Below, piece after piece: positions 8,234 through 20,964 of a DNA stretch of 51,580 nucleotides. The notes beneath the pieces were generated by a model that searched no databases, was not told where the DNA came from, and worked only from the letters and a program-made list of their open reading frames with translations. A program made the translations under genes and the position numbers. Positions within the stretch are counted from its first letter, which is position 1, and each line of letters opens with the position of its first letter. Source of the stretch: Gammaproteobacteria bacterium (GTDB lineage: Bacteria; Pseudomonadota; Gammaproteobacteria; Chromatiales; Chromatiaceae); contig JALORY010000001.1 in assembly GCA_025458675.1 (NCBI GenBank), positions 75,565-127,144 on the forward strand. Reading direction: 5' to 3'.

Positions 8234-10279
8234 ATGAGCACGCCGCACCGCCGCATCCTCGTCACCAGCGCCCTCCCCTACGCCAACGGCCCGATCCACA
8301 TCGGGCACCTCGTCGAGTACGTGCAGACCGACGTCTGGTCGCGCTTCCAGAAGATGCGCGGGCACGAGTGCTACTACGTGTGTGCCGACGACGCGCACGG
8401 CACGCCGATCATGCTGCGGGCGCGGCAGGAAGGGATCACGCCGGAAGCGCTCATCGCGCGCGTGGCGGTGGAGCACCGGGCCGACTTCGACGGCTTCCGC
8501 ATCGGCTTCGACAACTACCACTCGACGCACTCCGAGGAGAACCGCCACTACGCGACCACCATCTACGCCCGCAACCGCGACGCGGGCCACATCGCCGTGC
8601 GCACGATCACGCAGGCCTACGACCCGATCGAGCAGATGTTCCTTCCCGACCGATTCATCAAGGGCGAGTGCCCCAAGTGCGGGGCGAAGGACCAGTACGG
8701 CGACAACTGCGAGGCCTGCGGCGCGAGCTACTCGCCGAGCGAGCTCAGGAACCCCTACTCTGTGGTGTCGGGCGCCAAGCCGGTCGAACGCGCGTCCGAG
8801 CACTACTTCTTCAAGCTCGGCGACTTCGAGGAGATGCTCAAGGCCTGGACGCGCGCCGGGCACGTGCAGAAGGAGGTCGCGAACAAGCTCGACGAGTGGT
8901 TCGACGCCGGCCTGCAGGAGTGGGACATCTCGCGCGACGCCCCCTACTTCGGGTTCGAGATGCCGGACCACCCCGGCAAGTACTTCTACGTCTGGCTCGA
9001 CGCGCCGATCGGGTACATGGCGAGCTTCCGCAACCTGTGCGACCGCACGCCGGGGCTCGACTTCGACGCGTTCTGGGCGGCCGACTCGACGGCCGAGCTC
9101 CACAACTTCATCGGCAAGGACATCGTGTACTTCCACACGCTGTTCTGGCCGGCGATGCTGCACGGGGCCGGCTTCCGGACGCCGACGGCCGTGCACGTGC
9201 ACGGGTTCCTGACTGTCGACGGGGCCAAGATGTCGAAGTCGCGCGGCACCTTCATCAAGGCCCGCACCTACCTCGACCACCTCGACCCCGAGCACCTGCG
9301 CTACTACTTTGCGGCGAAGCTCGGCCCCGGCGTCGACGACATCGACCTGAACCTCGAGGACTTCACCGCGCGGGTGAACGCGGACCTGGTCGGCAAGGTG
9401 GTCAACATCGCGAGCCGCTGCGCCGGTTTCGTCAACAAGCGCTTCGACGGCCGGCTCTCGGACCGGCTCGCGGAGCCGGCGCTGTGGGCGGACTTCGTGG
9501 CGGCCGGCGAGACGATCGCGGCGCACTACGAGGCGCGCGACTACGCCCGTGCGGTGCGCGAGATCATGGCGCTCGCGGATCGCGCCAACCAGTACATCGA
9601 CGAGAAGAAGCCGTGGGTGCTGGCGAAGCGCCCGGACGCCGACGCGGAACTGCACGCGGTGTGCTCGATGGGCATCAATCTCTACCGGGCGCTGATCGGC
9701 TACCTCCGGCCCGTCCTGCCCGGCACGGCGGCCAGGTCGGAGGCCTTCCTGCGCATTCCGCCCCTCACCTGGGAGGCGATCGCGACCCCGTTGCTGGACC
9801 ACGCCATCGGCCCCTTCGAGCCGCTGCTCACCCGAGTGGACCCGACGCAGGTGCAGGCGATGCTCGACGCCTCGAAGGAGGACCTCGCGAAGCGCGACGG
9901 CGGGACGCCGGCCGCGGCGGTGCCCGGTCCGCTGGCGAGCGACCCCGTGAGCCCGACAGTCGCCATCGAGGACTTCGCGAAGGTCGACCTTCGGGTGGCC
10001 CGCATCGTGGCGGCGCAGGCGGTCGAGGGCGCGGAGAAGCTGCTGCAGCTGACGCTCGATCTCGGCGGCGAGAGCCGAACCGTGTTCGCGGGCATCAAGT
10101 CGGCCTACGCGCCGGCCGACCTCGAGGGCCGGCTCACCGTGATGGTCGCCAACCTCGCGCCGCGCAAGATGCGCTTCGGCACCTCCGAGGGCATGGTGCT
10201 CGCGGCCGGGCCGGGCGGGAAGGACATCTTTCTGCTCGCCCCGGACGCGGGAGCACAGCCGGGGATGCGGGTGAAGTAG
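8234..10279 (+). CDS. metG: Methionine--tRNA ligase
   Basis: A 681-residue methionyl-tRNA synthetase that charges tRNA-Met in the cytoplasm. The class I motif HIGH is within [11 protein letters not shown] (residues 16-26) and KMSKS is at about 332-336 ([11 protein letters not shown]). The zinc knuckle is of the four-Cys type (CPKCG, then CEACG, about 146-163). The C-terminal ~105 residues (from about 577, [18 protein letters not shown]) are the tRNA-binding OB-fold domain also found in Arc1p/Trbp111, which promotes dimerisation. Length and domain order agree with the E. coli-type long form. The ATG start is preceded by a weak ribosome site (GGGAC). The gene is followed after 170 bases by the rnf cluster, an arrangement seen in other gammaproteobacteria. 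Confidence 0.97.
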   Translation: MSTPHRRILVTSALPYANGPIHIGHLVEYVQTDVWSRFQKMRGHECYYVCADDAHGTPIMLRARQEGITPEALIARVAVEHRADFDGFRIGFDNYHSTHSEENRHYATTIYARNRDAGHIAVRTITQAYDPIEQMFLPDRFIKGECPKCGAKDQYGDNCEACGASYSPSELRNPYSVVSGAKPVERASEHYFFKLGDFEEMLKAWTRAGHVQKEVANKLDEWFDAGLQEWDISRDAPYFGFEMPDHPGKYFYVWLDAPIGYMASFRNLCDRTPGLDFDAFWAADSTAELHNFIGKDIVYFHTLFWPAMLHGAGFRTPTAVHVHGFLTVDGAKMSKSRGTFIKARTYLDHLDPEHLRYYFAAKLGPGVDDIDLNLEDFTARVNADLVGKVVNIASRCAGFVNKRFDGRLSDRLAEPALWADFVAAGETIAAHYEARDYARAVREIMALADRANQYIDEKKPWVLAKRPDADAELHAVCSMGINLYRALIGYLRPVLPGTAARSEAFLRIPPLTWEAIATPLLDHAIGPFEPLLTRVDPTQVQAMLDASKEDLAKRDGGTPAAAVPGPLASDPVSPTVAIEDFAKVDLRVARIVAAQAVEGAEKLLQLTLDLGGESRTVFAGIKSAYAPADLEGRLTVMVANLAPRKMRFGTSEGMVLAAGPGGKDIFLLAPDAGAQPGMRVK

Positions 10280-10449
10280 GGCGGCGAGCCGCGTCCGGCG
10301 CCTGTCGGTGGACCGGACCCCGCTTCCTTGCGCTATCGCATTGCGGCGCCCCGGGGCCCGGGAGTAGAGAAAATTCGCCCCGAATCGGCAGGTTGTGAGC
10401 ACCCCTGCGCTCCATTACTGTTCGCTGATTGAATGCCGCCCGTTCCGCC

Positions 10450-11031
10450 ATGGCCGAATACGCCCTCATCCTCGTCGGCACCATCCTGGTCAACAACTTC
10501 GTGCTGGCGAAGTTCCTCGGCCTCTGCCCGTTCATGGGCGTGTCGAAGAAGGTCGAGACGGCGCTCGGCCTGGGGCTGGCCACCACTTTCGTGCTGACCC
10601 TGTCCGGGGCGGTTGCCTACCTCGTCGACCACTGGCTCCTCGTGCCGCTCGGCATCGAGTTCCTGCGCACCATCGCCTTCATCCTGGTGATCGCGGTCGT
10701 CGTGCAGTTCACCGAGACGGTGATGCACAAGACCAGCCCGATGCTGTACCAGGCGCTCGGCATCTACCTGCCGCTCATCACGACGAACTGCATCGTGCTC
10801 GGCGTCGCGCTCCTGAACGCCCAGGCCGACAAGGGCTTCACGGCGTCGGTGCTGTACGCCTTCGGCGCCGCCCTCGGCTTCTCGATGGTGCTGGCCCTGT
10901 TCGCCGGCCTGCGCGAGCGGGTGGCCGTGGCCGACGTGCCCGAGCCGTTTCAGGGCAACGCCATCGCGCTCGTCACCGCGGGCCTGATGTCGCTCGCGTT
11001 CATGGGATTCGCCGGCCTCGTCCAGAGCTGA
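10450..11031 (+). CDS. rnfA: Rnf ion-translocating oxidoreductase subunit A
   Basis: A 193-residue integral membrane protein with six predicted helices, the usual length for RnfA/RsxA. It begins [19 protein letters not shown], a conserved opening; the ATG at 10450 is chosen over an upstream in-frame TTG. RnfA and RnfE form the inverted pair that holds a membrane [2Fe-2S] cluster; the conserved Cys in GLCPFMG and in TTNCIVLG are present. In the Rnf complex the subunits move electrons between NADH and ferredoxin coupled to ion transport. It is the first gene of rnfABCDGE; the next gene starts two bases after its stop. A weak TTGTGA-N17-TACTGT promoter-like pair lies about 30 bases upstream. Confidence 0.95.
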   Translation: MAEYALILVGTILVNNFVLAKFLGLCPFMGVSKKVETALGLGLATTFVLTLSGAVAYLVDHWLLVPLGIEFLRTIAFILVIAVVVQFTETVMHKTSPMLYQALGIYLPLITTNCIVLGVALLNAQADKGFTASVLYAFGAALGFSMVLALFAGLRERVAVADVPEPFQGNAIALVTAGLMSLAFMGFAGLVQS

Positions 11032-11033
11032 CG

Positions 11034-11606
11034 GTGCTCGGAGCCATTGCCCTGTTCACGGTCCTGGCGGGCGCCTTCGGCGCCCTCCTCGGGTACTCCG
11101 CGATCCGTTTCCGTGTCGAGGGCGACCCCATCGCGGAGCAGATCGATCACCTGCTGCCCCAGAGCCAGTGCGGCCAGTGCGGCTTCCCGGGCTGCAGGCC
11201 CTACGCGGAGGCCATCGCGAGCGGCGAGGCCGAGATCAACAAGTGCGCACCGGGCGGGGCGGCGACGATGGTGGCCCTCGCCGACCTGCTCGGCCGCGAC
11301 CCAGTGCCGCTCGACGGCGCGGCGGCGCAGGAGACCGTGCGCCGGCTGGCTGTCGTCGACGAGACGCGGTGCATCGGCTGCACGCTGTGCCTGCAGGCCT
11401 GCCCGGTCGACGCGATTCTGGGGGCGGCCAAGCAGATGCACACCGTGATCGCGAGCGAGTGCACCGGCTGCGAGCTCTGCCTCCCGCCGTGCCCGGTCGA
11501 GTGCATCCGCATGGATCCGCTGCCCGAGACGCTGCGCAGCTGGAAGTGGCCCTACCCCGGCGCGCCCGCGGGCCGCGAGGTCGCCGCGCACCCGGAGGCT
11601 GCGTGA
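11034..11606 (+). CDS. rnfB: Rnf electron transport complex subunit B
   Basis: A 190-residue subunit that carries electrons inside the Rnf complex. One N-terminal helix (residues 1-21) anchors it. A four-Cys cluster site follows (Cys46, 49, 54, 71: CGQCGFPGC, then NKCAPGG), and two ferredoxin-type [4Fe-4S] motifs use Cys113/116/119/123 ([14 protein letters not shown]) and Cys143/146/149/153 ([14 protein letters not shown]). The start is taken as GTG two bases after the rnfA stop because it gives the family length and the expected helix; no ATG is available. The stop overlaps the rnfC start. All cluster ligands are present. Confidence 0.95.
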   Translation: MLGAIALFTVLAGAFGALLGYSAIRFRVEGDPIAEQIDHLLPQSQCGQCGFPGCRPYAEAIASGEAEINKCAPGGAATMVALADLLGRDPVPLDGAAAQETVRRLAVVDETRCIGCTLCLQACPVDAILGAAKQMHTVIASECTGCELCLPPCPVECIRMDPLPETLRSWKWPYPGAPAGREVAAHPEAA

Positions 11607-13270
11607 CACTCGCCGCTCTGCACACGCCCACGGCGCGGCGGCTGTGGGAGTTCCACGGCGGGCTGCACCTGCCCGACCACAAGCGCGAGTCGACGGGCGC
11701 GCCCGTTCGCCGCGCGCCCGTCCCGGCGCGCCTCGTCCTGCCGCTGCAGCAGCACATCGGCATGCCTTCCCACCTGCTGGTGCAGCCGGGGCAGGCCGTG
11801 CTGAAGGGCCAGCTGATCGCACGACCGAATGGCCAGGTGTCCGCGGCGCTGCACGCGCCGACCTCCGGGACGGTCGTCGCGATCGCCGAGCACGTCGTGC
11901 CACACCCCTCGGGGCTCGCCGCCCCGTGTGTCGTGATCGAGAGCGACGGGCACGACGCCTGGGCAGAGCTGCCGCCGCCCATGCCCGACTGGGCGACGCG
12001 CGACCCGGCCGAGCTGCGCGAGCGCGTGCGCTGGGCCGGCGTCGTCGGCATGGGCGGCGCGGCGTTCCCGTCGAGCGTGAAGCTGGCCCCCGGCCCGGAC
12101 CGCGAGATCCACACGCTGATCGTCAACGGCGCCGAGTGCGAGCCCTACATCACCTGCGACGACCTGCTGATGCGAGAGCACGCGGCCCGGGTGATCGCCG
12201 GCGCGCTGATCATCCGCCACGTGGTCGGGGCGCGGCGCGTGCTCGTCGGCATCGAGGACAACAAACCGGAGGCCGCGGCCGCGATGCGCCGCGCGGCGGC
12301 GGTCGACTGCCGGATCGAGGTGGTGGTGATCCCGACCAAGTACCCGAGCGGCGGCGAGAAGCAGCTGGTGCGGGTGCTCACCGGCGTCGAGGTGCCGAGC
12401 CACGGCATCCCCGCACAGGTCGGCATCGTCTGCCACAACGTCGGCACCGCGGCGGCCGTCGCGGACGCCGTGCTCGACGGCCGGCCGCTGATCTCGCGCA
12501 TCGTCACGCTCACCGGCGGCGGCGTGCGCGAGCCCTGCAACCTCGAAGCCCTGATCGGCACGCCCGCGCGGGAGCTCGTCGCGCAGGCCGGCGGCTACGC
12601 CCCCGACGCCGCGAAGCTGATCCTCGGCGGGCCGATGATGGGCTTCGCGCTGCCCGACGACGGCGTGCCGATCACCAAGGCGGCTAACTGCCTGCTGGTG
12701 CCCACGACCGCCGAGTCGCCCGACCCCGGGCCGCCCCTCGCGTGCATCCGCTGCGGCCGGTGCGCGGACGTCTGCCCGGTGGAGCTGCTTCCGCAGCAGC
12801 TCTACTGGTGGGCGCGCGCCAAGGACCTGGACCGCGCGCAGGATTACGACCTCTTCGACTGCATCGAGTGCGGCTGCTGCGCGCACGTCTGCCCGTCGCA
12901 CATCCCGCTCGTGCAGTACTACCGGTACGCGAAGACCGAGGCCTGGGCGAAGGAGCAGGACAAGCGCCGGGCCGAGCAGGCTCGCCGGCGGCACGAGGCC
13001 CGGGTGACGCGGCTCGAACGCCAGGAGTCGGAGCGCAAGGCCAAGCTGCGCAAGAAGAAGGAAGAACTGGACGCGCCAGCCGGGGACCCCGGCACCGACC
13101 CGAAGAAGGCGGCCATCCAGGCGGCCGTCGAACGGGCCGCGGCAAAGAAGGCCGCGCTCGCCGCCCAGGGCGTGACGCCGGCCAACACGGCAGACCTCTC
13201 GCCGGCGCAGCAGCGCCAGGTGGACGCTGCCGAAGCCCGGCGCACTGTCGCGCCGGAAGGGACGGACTGA
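11603..13270 (+). CDS. rnfC: Rnf electron transport complex subunit C (NADH-binding)
   Basis: A 555-residue cytoplasmic-face subunit with the NADH and FMN site of the complex. The nucleotide and flavin region contains [14 protein letters not shown] and [13 protein letters not shown], and a glycine-rich loop GGPMMGF follows. Two [4Fe-4S] motifs lie at about residue 381 ([14 protein letters not shown]) and 420 ([14 protein letters not shown]). After about residue 445 the chain is highly charged (Lys/Arg/Glu/Ala-rich), a tail that varies widely in length between species and is short here compared with E. coli RsxC. The GTG start overlaps the rnfB stop (GTGA), which indicates translational coupling and sets the start. 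Confidence 0.95.
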   Translation: MTLAALHTPTARRLWEFHGGLHLPDHKRESTGAPVRRAPVPARLVLPLQQHIGMPSHLLVQPGQAVLKGQLIARPNGQVSAALHAPTSGTVVAIAEHVVPHPSGLAAPCVVIESDGHDAWAELPPPMPDWATRDPAELRERVRWAGVVGMGGAAFPSSVKLAPGPDREIHTLIVNGAECEPYITCDDLLMREHAARVIAGALIIRHVVGARRVLVGIEDNKPEAAAAMRRAAAVDCRIEVVVIPTKYPSGGEKQLVRVLTGVEVPSHGIPAQVGIVCHNVGTAAAVADAVLDGRPLISRIVTLTGGGVREPCNLEALIGTPARELVAQAGGYAPDAAKLILGGPMMGFALPDDGVPITKAANCLLVPTTAESPDPGPPLACIRCGRCADVCPVELLPQQLYWWARAKDLDRAQDYDLFDCIECGCCAHVCPSHIPLVQYYRYAKTEAWAKEQDKRRAEQARRRHEARVTRLERQESERKAKLRKKKEELDAPAGDPGTDPKKAAIQAAVERAAAKKAALAAQGVTPANTADLSPAQQRQVDAAEARRTVAPEGTD

Positions 13271-13273
13271 GCC

Positions 13274-14323
13274 ATGGCCTTCCCCACGCTCTCCTCGCCG
13301 CACACCGCGCGCCCGAACGAGACGCGCCGCGTGATGGCGGAGGTGCTGCTCGCCCTTCTGCCGGGCATCGCCGCGCTCGTCTGGTACTTCGGCTGGGGCG
13401 TGGTGATCAACATCGCGCTGGCGAGCGCGGTCGCGGTCGCCGCCGAGGCCGCCGTGCTCGCCCTGCGCGGCCGGCCCGCGCTGCCGGCGGTGTCCGACCT
13501 CTCCACCCTCGTCACGGCGTGGCTGTTCGCGGTGTCGGTGCCGCCCACCCTGCCCTGGTGGCTCACGCTCGTCGGCATCGTGTTCGCGGTCGTCGTGGTG
13601 AAGCACCTCTACGGCGGCATGGGGCAGAACCCTTTCAACCCGGCGATGGCGGGCTACGTGCTGCTCCTCGTGTCCTACCCGGTGCAGATGACGGCGTGGC
13701 TCCCGCCGTCCGTGCTGACCGAGCACCCGCTGACGTTCAGCCAGTCGCTCGCCGTGATCTTCCAGGGCGCCCCGCCCGCGGGCCTCGCCTGGGACGCGAT
13801 CACCCAGGCGACACCGCTCGACGTCATGCGGCAGAAGCTCGGACTGAGCTACACGATCGCCGAGATCCGGCAGAGTCCCCTCTGGGGCGACTTTGGGGGG
13901 CGCGGCTGGGAGTGGGTCGGCAACTGGTTCCTGCTGGGTGGCGTGTACCTGTTGTGGCGGCGCGTGATCACCTGGCACATCCCGGCGGCGATGCTGGGTG
14001 CGCTGCTGTTCGCCGCCGGGGTGTTCTGGCTGGTGGACCCGAACACGCACCCGTTCCCCGCCTTCCACCTGTTCACCGGCGGCACGATCCTCGGCGCCTT
14101 CTTCATCGCCACCGACCCGGTGACCGCCTGCACGACGCCTCGCGGCCAGCTCGTGTACGGCGCCGCCATCGGCCTGCTCGTCTACGCGATCCGTTCCTGG
14201 GGCGGCTATCCGGACGCGGTCGCCTTCAGCGTGCTGCTGCTCAACCTCGCCGCCCCCACCATCGACAACTACACGCGGCCACGGGTGTTCGGTCACGCCG
14301 GCGGAGGACAACGTGAAGATTGA
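13274..14323 (+). CDS. rnfD: Rnf electron transport complex subunit D
   Basis: A 349-residue membrane subunit related to NqrB, with multiple hydrophobic helices. Characteristic segments are GGMGQNPFNPAMAGY (about 115-129) and ATDPVTACTTPRG (about 278-290), the region that carries the covalently bound FMN in characterised homologues. It forms much of the ion-translocating membrane core together with RnfA, E and G. The ATG is three bases after the rnfC stop (TGAGCCATG), and the 3' end overlaps rnfG by 11 bases. No anomalies are visible. Confidence 0.95.
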   Translation: MAFPTLSSPHTARPNETRRVMAEVLLALLPGIAALVWYFGWGVVINIALASAVAVAAEAAVLALRGRPALPAVSDLSTLVTAWLFAVSVPPTLPWWLTLVGIVFAVVVVKHLYGGMGQNPFNPAMAGYVLLLVSYPVQMTAWLPPSVLTEHPLTFSQSLAVIFQGAPPAGLAWDAITQATPLDVMRQKLGLSYTIAEIRQSPLWGDFGGRGWEWVGNWFLLGGVYLLWRRVITWHIPAAMLGALLFAAGVFWLVDPNTHPFPAFHLFTGGTILGAFFIATDPVTACTTPRGQLVYGAAIGLLVYAIRSWGGYPDAVAFSVLLLNLAAPTIDNYTRPRVFGHAGGGQRED

Positions 14324-14969
14324 GACGTCTATCGTCGTTGCCGGCCTTCTGCTCGGCGCCTTCTCCGTGGCGGGTGCCGGGCTCGTCGCCGCCACTCACG
14401 TGGCAACCACGGACCGCATCGCGCTGAACGAGCGGCAGGCGCTGCTCGACAAGCTCTCCGTCCTGGTGCCGGCAGGGCGCGTCACCAACGACATGGCGAC
14501 GGACCGGATCGAGGTGAGCGATCCCTCGCGGCTCGGCAGCGGGCGCACCACGGTGTACCGCGCCTTCGACAACGGCGCACCGGTGGGAGTGATCCTGACC
14601 CCGGTCGTGCCCGACGGCTACGCGGGGCCCATCCACCTGCTCGTGGCGGTGCTCAGCGACGGCACGCTCGGCGGCGTGCGCGTGGTGTCGCACAAGGAGA
14701 CGCCGGGACTCGGCGACAAGATCGAGGAGCGGCGCACCGACTGGGTCCTCGGGTTCGACGGCAAGTCGCTCGCCGACCCCCTGCCCGAGCAGTGGAAGGT
14801 CAAGCGCGACGGCGGCGTGTTCGACCAGTTCACCGGCGCCACCGTGACACCGCGCGCGGTGGTCAAGGCGGTGAAGAGCACCCTGCTCTACGTCCGCGAG
14901 AAGGGTGATGCGCTCTACGCGCCGCCGGCCTCGGCCCAGGTGCGCGCGCTGGCAGGGGGAGCGGGCTGA
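14313..14969 (+). CDS. rnfG: Rnf electron transport complex subunit G (FMN-binding)
   Basis: A 218-residue subunit with one N-terminal membrane helix (about 7-28) and a periplasmic FMN-binding domain. The FMN is attached covalently to the last Thr of the motif (S/T)GAT, here TGAT at 174-177 (Thr177, [11 protein letters not shown]). The segment [12 protein letters not shown] (128-139) is also typical. The start, with a GAGGACAACGTGAAG context, is a GTG that lies within the end of rnfD, giving an 11-base overlap. The stop overlaps the rnfE ATG by one base. Confidence 0.95.
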   Translation: MKIETSIVVAGLLLGAFSVAGAGLVAATHVATTDRIALNERQALLDKLSVLVPAGRVTNDMATDRIEVSDPSRLGSGRTTVYRAFDNGAPVGVILTPVVPDGYAGPIHLLVAVLSDGTLGGVRVVSHKETPGLGDKIEERRTDWVLGFDGKSLADPLPEQWKVKRDGGVFDQFTGATVTPRAVVKAVKSTLLYVREKGDALYAPPASAQVRALAGGAG

Positions 14970-15661
14970 TGGCCGGGACCGACTACGGCAAGATCGTCCG
15001 CGACGGCTTGTGGAACAACAACCAGGCGCTGGTCGCGCTGCTCGGGCTCTGTCCGCTGCTCGCGACCACGACCTCGGCGACCAACGGGCTCGGGATGGGC
15101 ATCGCGACCACCGCCGTGCTGCTGCTGTCGAACGTCACGATCTCGCTCATCCGCCGCGCCGTGCGGCCCGAAGTGCGGATTCCGGTCTACGTGGTGGTGA
15201 TCGCGTCGTTCGTCACGGTCGTCGAGCTGCTCATGCACGCGTACTTCTTCGACCTGCACAAGGTGCTCGGCATCTTCATCGCGCTGATCGTCGTCAACTG
15301 CACCATCCTCGGCCGCGCCGAGGCCTTCGCCTCGAAGAACGGGGTGCTGCCGTCGGCCGTGGACGCCCTTGGCATCGGCCTGGGCTCGACCGCGGCCCTC
15401 GTCACGCTGGGCGGGCTGCGCGAGCTGGTCGGCCAGGGCACCCTGTTCGCACAGGCCCACCTGCTGCTCGGCGACTGGGCCCGCGTGCTCGAGCTCGGGG
15501 TCGGCGAGGGCTTCCACGGCGCGCTGGTCGCGATCCTGCCGCCGGGTGCCTTCATCGGCCTCGGATTCCTGATCGCGCTGAAGAACGTGATCGATCGGCG
15601 CGCGACCCGGAAGACCGTCGTCATCGCCGCGCCGCCCGCGCAGCCCGCGAAGGCGGGATGA
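14969..15661 (+). CDS. rnfE: Rnf electron transport complex subunit E
   Basis: A 230-residue membrane subunit homologous to RnfA and NqrD, with six helices. Conserved positions include the opening [21 protein letters not shown] and the second Cys-containing helix [14 protein letters not shown], which face the Cys of RnfA in the complex. A hydrophilic tail of about 25 residues follows the last helix. The ATG shares one base with the rnfG stop and the gene's own stop overlaps the nth start as ATGA, so the operon runs into nth. Confidence 0.95.
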   Translation: MAGTDYGKIVRDGLWNNNQALVALLGLCPLLATTTSATNGLGMGIATTAVLLLSNVTISLIRRAVRPEVRIPVYVVVIASFVTVVELLMHAYFFDLHKVLGIFIALIVVNCTILGRAEAFASKNGVLPSAVDALGIGLGSTAALVTLGGLRELVGQGTLFAQAHLLLGDWARVLELGVGEGFHGALVAILPPGAFIGLGFLIALKNVIDRRATRKTVVIAAPPAQPAKAG

Positions 15662-16290
15662 ACAAGGCCAGACGGTCGGCGATCTTCGCGCGGCTGCGCG
15701 ACGCGAATCCCGCGCCGACCACGGAGCTCGTCTACCGCACGCCCTTCGAGCTCCTCGTCGCCGTCATCCTGTCGGCGCAGGCCACCGACCGCAGCGTCAA
15801 CCTCGCGACCGAGCGGCTCTTCCGGGTGGCGAGCACGCCCGAGCAGATGCTCGCCCTCGGCGAGGCGGGACTCGCCGAGCACATCCGCACCATCGGCCTC
15901 TACAACGGCAAGGCGAAGAACATCATCGCGACCTGCGAGCGCCTCCTCACGGCACACGGCGGCGAGGTGCCGCGCGAGCGCGCGGCGCTCGAGGCCCTGC
16001 CGGGGGTCGGCCGCAAGACCGCGAACGTCGTGCTCAACACCGCGTTCGGAGAGCCCACCGTCGCGGTGGACACCCACATCTTCCGGGTCGCGAACCGGAC
16101 CGGCCTCGCCAGGGGCAAAACGCCCCTCGCGGTGGAGAAGGCGCTGCTCAAGCACGTCCCGGCCGAGTTCCTCAAGGACGCGCACCACTGGCTCATCCTG
16201 CACGGGCGGTACGTCTGCCAGGCCCGGCGCCCCCGCTGCGGCGAGTGCCTGATCGCCGACCTGTGCGACCATCCGCACAAGGCCGGCTGA
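15658..16290 (+). CDS. nth: Endonuclease III
   Basis: A 210-residue DNA glycosylase/AP lyase of base excision repair that removes oxidised pyrimidines. The helix-hairpin-helix is [12 protein letters not shown] (114-125), with catalytic Lys120 and Asp138 (VDTHIFRV). The C-terminal [4Fe-4S] loop has ligands Cys187, 194, 197 and 203 (C-x6-C-x2-C-x5-C). Length is standard. The ATG overlaps the rnfE stop (ATGA), so it is co-transcribed with rnf. The rnf-nth order is also known in E. coli (rsx-nth). Confidence 0.97.
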   Translation: MNKARRSAIFARLRDANPAPTTELVYRTPFELLVAVILSAQATDRSVNLATERLFRVASTPEQMLALGEAGLAEHIRTIGLYNGKAKNIIATCERLLTAHGGEVPRERAALEALPGVGRKTANVVLNTAFGEPTVAVDTHIFRVANRTGLARGKTPLAVEKALLKHVPAEFLKDAHHWLILHGRYVCQARRPRCGECLIADLCDHPHKAG

Positions 16291-16322
16291 GCGGGCGGGC
16301 GGGCTGGGGCGAGGGCGCGGGA

Positions 16323-16772
16323 GTGTACGGCACCGACCGGGACGGCGTGCGGCGCGTGTTCGTCGACGCGCTGCGCAAGGCCGAGGAAGGCCGGCCGCTG
16401 GAGCCGATGGAGCGCCTGGTGGCGGAGGTGCTCGCGCTCCACCCCGAGTACCACACCCTGCTGCGTGGGGGGGAAAGCGCCGTCGAGCGGGAGTACCCGC
16501 CCGAGCACGGTCGGAGCAACCCGTTCCTGCACATGGGGCTGCACATCGGGCTGCGCGAGCAGGTCGCCGTCGACCGCCCCGCCGGCGTCGCGGCGCTCTA
16601 CCGCCGCATCTGCCTGCACACCGGCGACGTCCACGCCGCGGAGCACCTGATGGCCGAGTGCCTGGCCCACGCGTTGTGGGAGGCGCAGCGCGCGGGAACG
16701 ACGCCCGACGACGCGCGCTACCTCGACTGCCTGCGCGCGATCGCAGACCAGCCGCCGGCGCGAAGGCCTTAG
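16323..16772 (+). CDS. DUF1841 family protein
   Basis: A 149-residue soluble protein. The opening (YGTDRDGVRRVFVDALRKAEEGRPLEPMERL) matches the DUF1841 pattern, and the internal HPEYHTLL, NPFLHMGLHI and EHLMAECLAHALWEAQR segments are family landmarks. The family is common in beta- and gammaproteobacteria and has no established role. The GTG start is preferred over an earlier in-frame ATG inside nth because it gives the family N-terminus and has a GAGGGCGCGGGAG ribosome site. It follows nth by 32 bases and may be in the same transcript. His and Glu residues in helices could bind a metal, but this is speculation. Confidence 0.85.
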   Translation: MYGTDRDGVRRVFVDALRKAEEGRPLEPMERLVAEVLALHPEYHTLLRGGESAVEREYPPEHGRSNPFLHMGLHIGLREQVAVDRPAGVAALYRRICLHTGDVHAAEHLMAECLAHALWEAQRAGTTPDDARYLDCLRAIADQPPARRP

Positions 16773-16822
16773 ACTGTCGGCCGCGCCCTGGCCCGCCGCG
16801 CCACCCCCGACCCGGAACCGCC

Positions 16823-17281
16823 ATGACCGAGCAGGACTCGCACGATCCCGACTGGGGCACCGCCCTCACTCTCACGCTGACGCCGAACGGCATCAGTCAG
16901 GCCCTCTTCTGGAGCGCATCGGCGGTGCATACCGGCTGGTCGAGCTGCATCGACAAGACGATGGTCACCGCCGACCTGTACGCCGTCGACGGCGAGAAGG
17001 GCAACTACTGCCGCCTCGCGGAGCAGGAGTTCGCGGAGGAGGACAACGAGGACGTGCTCTGGCACGACTGGGTCGTGGAGGTGCGGATCGGTTCGGTGTA
17101 CGTCACCGGGCACTGGCAGACCCAGGTGAACGCGCCGCTCTCCGAGTGGGACTGGTGCCAGCGCGAGGCCGAGCTCGCCTTCGAGCGTGCCTGCGTGCTG
17201 TTCGGCAAGCGCACGCGCCGCGGCATCGTGGTGGAGGAAGGTTCGGAAGAGGCGCCGCCGCCGAAGCGCACGGCGCACTGA
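16823..17281 (+). CDS. Conserved hypothetical acidic cytoplasmic protein
   Basis: A 152-residue soluble protein with no signal peptide or membrane segment. It is acidic, rich in Trp, and contains a run of acidic residues (EQEFAEEDNEDVLWHDW). I do not recognise a family. The C-terminal ~20 residues are charged and Pro-rich, probably disordered. The ATG is preceded by GGAACC; an upstream TAGACT -10-like box at 16770-16775 coincides with the stop codon of DUF1841, so the gene may have its own promoter. It is convergent with the 5'-nucleotidase-like gene. Confidence 0.6.
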   Translation: MTEQDSHDPDWGTALTLTLTPNGISQALFWSASAVHTGWSSCIDKTMVTADLYAVDGEKGNYCRLAEQEFAEEDNEDVLWHDWVVEVRIGSVYVTGHWQTQVNAPLSEWDWCQREAELAFERACVLFGKRTRRGIVVEEGSEEAPPPKRTAH

Positions 17282-17331
17282 CGCGCGACTCCCCGCCCGC
17301 CCGCAGCCGGCGGTGCGCCGCCCACCCTCCT

Positions 17332-18822
17332 TCAGCGCCGCACGATGCGCCCGTCCGTCGCGGGCACGATCGTGCCGCGCGCACGGAAGGCCTCGACCAG
17401 CATGTCCGAGATGATGCGGCCCGTCGCCACCTTGTCCTCCATCGCCGCGAGCGTCGCGTAGCCATCGCCGCCGGCCGCGAGGAAGTCCGGCATCACGACG
17501 CGATACCGCGCGTCGGGCCGAAGCGGCTGACCGCCGACCGTGACCTCGTCCAGCCGCCCGTCGCGGATCGCGTAGCGCAGCCCGGAGACCTGAAGGAAGC
17601 CACCGGGGTTGTCGAGCGGGTCCAGCCCCGCGGAGTGCTCGAGCGCCGCGCGCAGCTGCGCGCCGGTCAGCGTGCCGGTCACGAGCTCGTTGGCGAAGGG
17701 AATGGCCTCGTAGACGTGCTTGAGCCGCACGTCGCCCGCGGGGATCGAGCTGCGTATGCCGCCGCCGTTGAACAGCGCGACGTCGCTGCCGGTCAGCTCC
17801 CGCGCCAGGTCGCCGAGGAGGTTTCCGAACGCGCTCTCGCCGCGACGGATCACCTCCCGACTGCCGTCCAGGTCGGCCGTGAGGCGCCCCACGATGACGC
17901 CCACCTCCGCCTCCAGTCGTTGAGCGAGGGCGCGCACCTGCGCGGCGATGGCCGGGTCCTCCGGCACGCCGGCGTCGATCGGTAGGAGCCGGTAGGCGAC
18001 CACGCGGACGGCGCCCTCGTCGACCTCGAGGTCCATCCGGCCGAGCCAGCGGCCCCAGTCGCCCGCCTGGACGATCGGGACGCCGTTCTCGAGCACCGGC
18101 TGCTCGTAGCGATTGTGGTTGTGCCCGCCGACGACGAGGTCGACTCCGGGGACCTCGCGCGCGAGGGCGCGGTCCGCCGCGATGCCCAGGTGCGAGAGCA
18201 CGACGACGAGGTCCGCCTGCGCCTCCAGCCCCGGCACCAGTGCCAGGGCGGTCGCGATCGCGTCATCGACGCCGACGCCGACGGCGTTGCGCGGGTGCGT
18301 CGTCGTCGTCAGCTCCTCGGTGACCAGACCGAGCACGGCGACGCGCGGCCCGCCGGGCGGCTCGAGGATCACCGAGGGGCGGAGGGCGAAGGGCTCCGGC
18401 GCGGCGCGCACGTTCGCCCCGAGGATCGGGTAGCGCGCCCGCGAGAGCAGCGTCCGGAAGTGGTCCTGGCCGAAGTCGAGCTCGTGATTCCCCATCACCG
18501 CGACGTCGACCCCGGCCGCCGCCAGCATCTCGAGATCGGGCAGACCGAGGAAGACCGTCGAGGTCACGGTGCCCTGCAGCATGTCCCCGGCGAACAGGAC
18601 GACGACCGGGCGCTTCGGGTCCTCGTCGCGGACCGCGCGGATCGCTCCGGCGAGGCGGGCGATGCCGCCGAGGGTCTCGCCCGTCGCCCTGTCGGTCACC
18701 GGCTCGAGGTGGCCGTGGAAGTCGTTGAAGTGCAGCACGGTCAGCGGGAGCGGCTCGGCCGCGGCGCCGACCGCGACGAGCAGCGCCAGCAGACCGGCCG
18801 CGAGGTGACGCAGAACAGCCAT
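17332..18822 (-). CDS. Exported 5'-nucleotidase/UshA-family metallophosphatase
   Basis: A 496-residue periplasmic enzyme of the 5'-nucleotidase family, which removes phosphate from nucleotides or splits UDP-sugars. Residues 1-22 are a signal peptide. The dinuclear metal site motifs are all present: NDFHGH (33-38), GDM (79-81), GNHELDFG (111-118), SHLG (210-213) and GGHNHN (232-237). The C-terminal substrate-specificity domain shows [15 protein letters not shown] and the [12 protein letters not shown] aromatic loop. No C-terminal anchor is visible. The ATG at 18822 is preferred over an in-frame GTG four codons upstream because GGAGAG lies five bases before it. It is divergent from the radical SAM gene. 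Exact substrate (nucleotides or UDP-sugars) is not decidable. Confidence 0.88.
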   Translation of the reverse strand: MAVLRHLAAGLLALLVAVGAAAEPLPLTVLHFNDFHGHLEPVTDRATGETLGGIARLAGAIRAVRDEDPKRPVVVLFAGDMLQGTVTSTVFLGLPDLEMLAAAGVDVAVMGNHELDFGQDHFRTLLSRARYPILGANVRAAPEPFALRPSVILEPPGGPRVAVLGLVTEELTTTTHPRNAVGVGVDDAIATALALVPGLEAQADLVVVLSHLGIAADRALAREVPGVDLVVGGHNHNRYEQPVLENGVPIVQAGDWGRWLGRMDLEVDEGAVRVVAYRLLPIDAGVPEDPAIAAQVRALAQRLEAEVGVIVGRLTADLDGSREVIRRGESAFGNLLGDLARELTGSDVALFNGGGIRSSIPAGDVRLKHVYEAIPFANELVTGTLTGAQLRAALEHSAGLDPLDNPGGFLQVSGLRYAIRDGRLDEVTVGGQPLRPDARYRVVMPDFLAAGGDGYATLAAMEDKVATGRIISDMLVEAFRARGTIVPATDGRIVRR

Positions 18823-18891
18823 GCCACTCTCCACGCGGCTTTATTCCGGCGGGCATCGTACGGCAGACTGGCGCACCCAGGTACCACGCCC

Positions 18892-20961
<2,070 letters not shown>

Positions 20962-20964
20962 GCC

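Noticed and set aside
10429-10449. TTG start for rnfA seven codons upstream
   Set aside because: RnfA proteins start with MAEY-like sequence; the ATG at 10450 gives the family length of 193.
16245-16322. Longer N-terminus for the DUF1841 protein, inside nth
   Set aside because: The extra residues are Arg/Gly-rich and come from the nth frame; the GTG start gives the family N-terminus.
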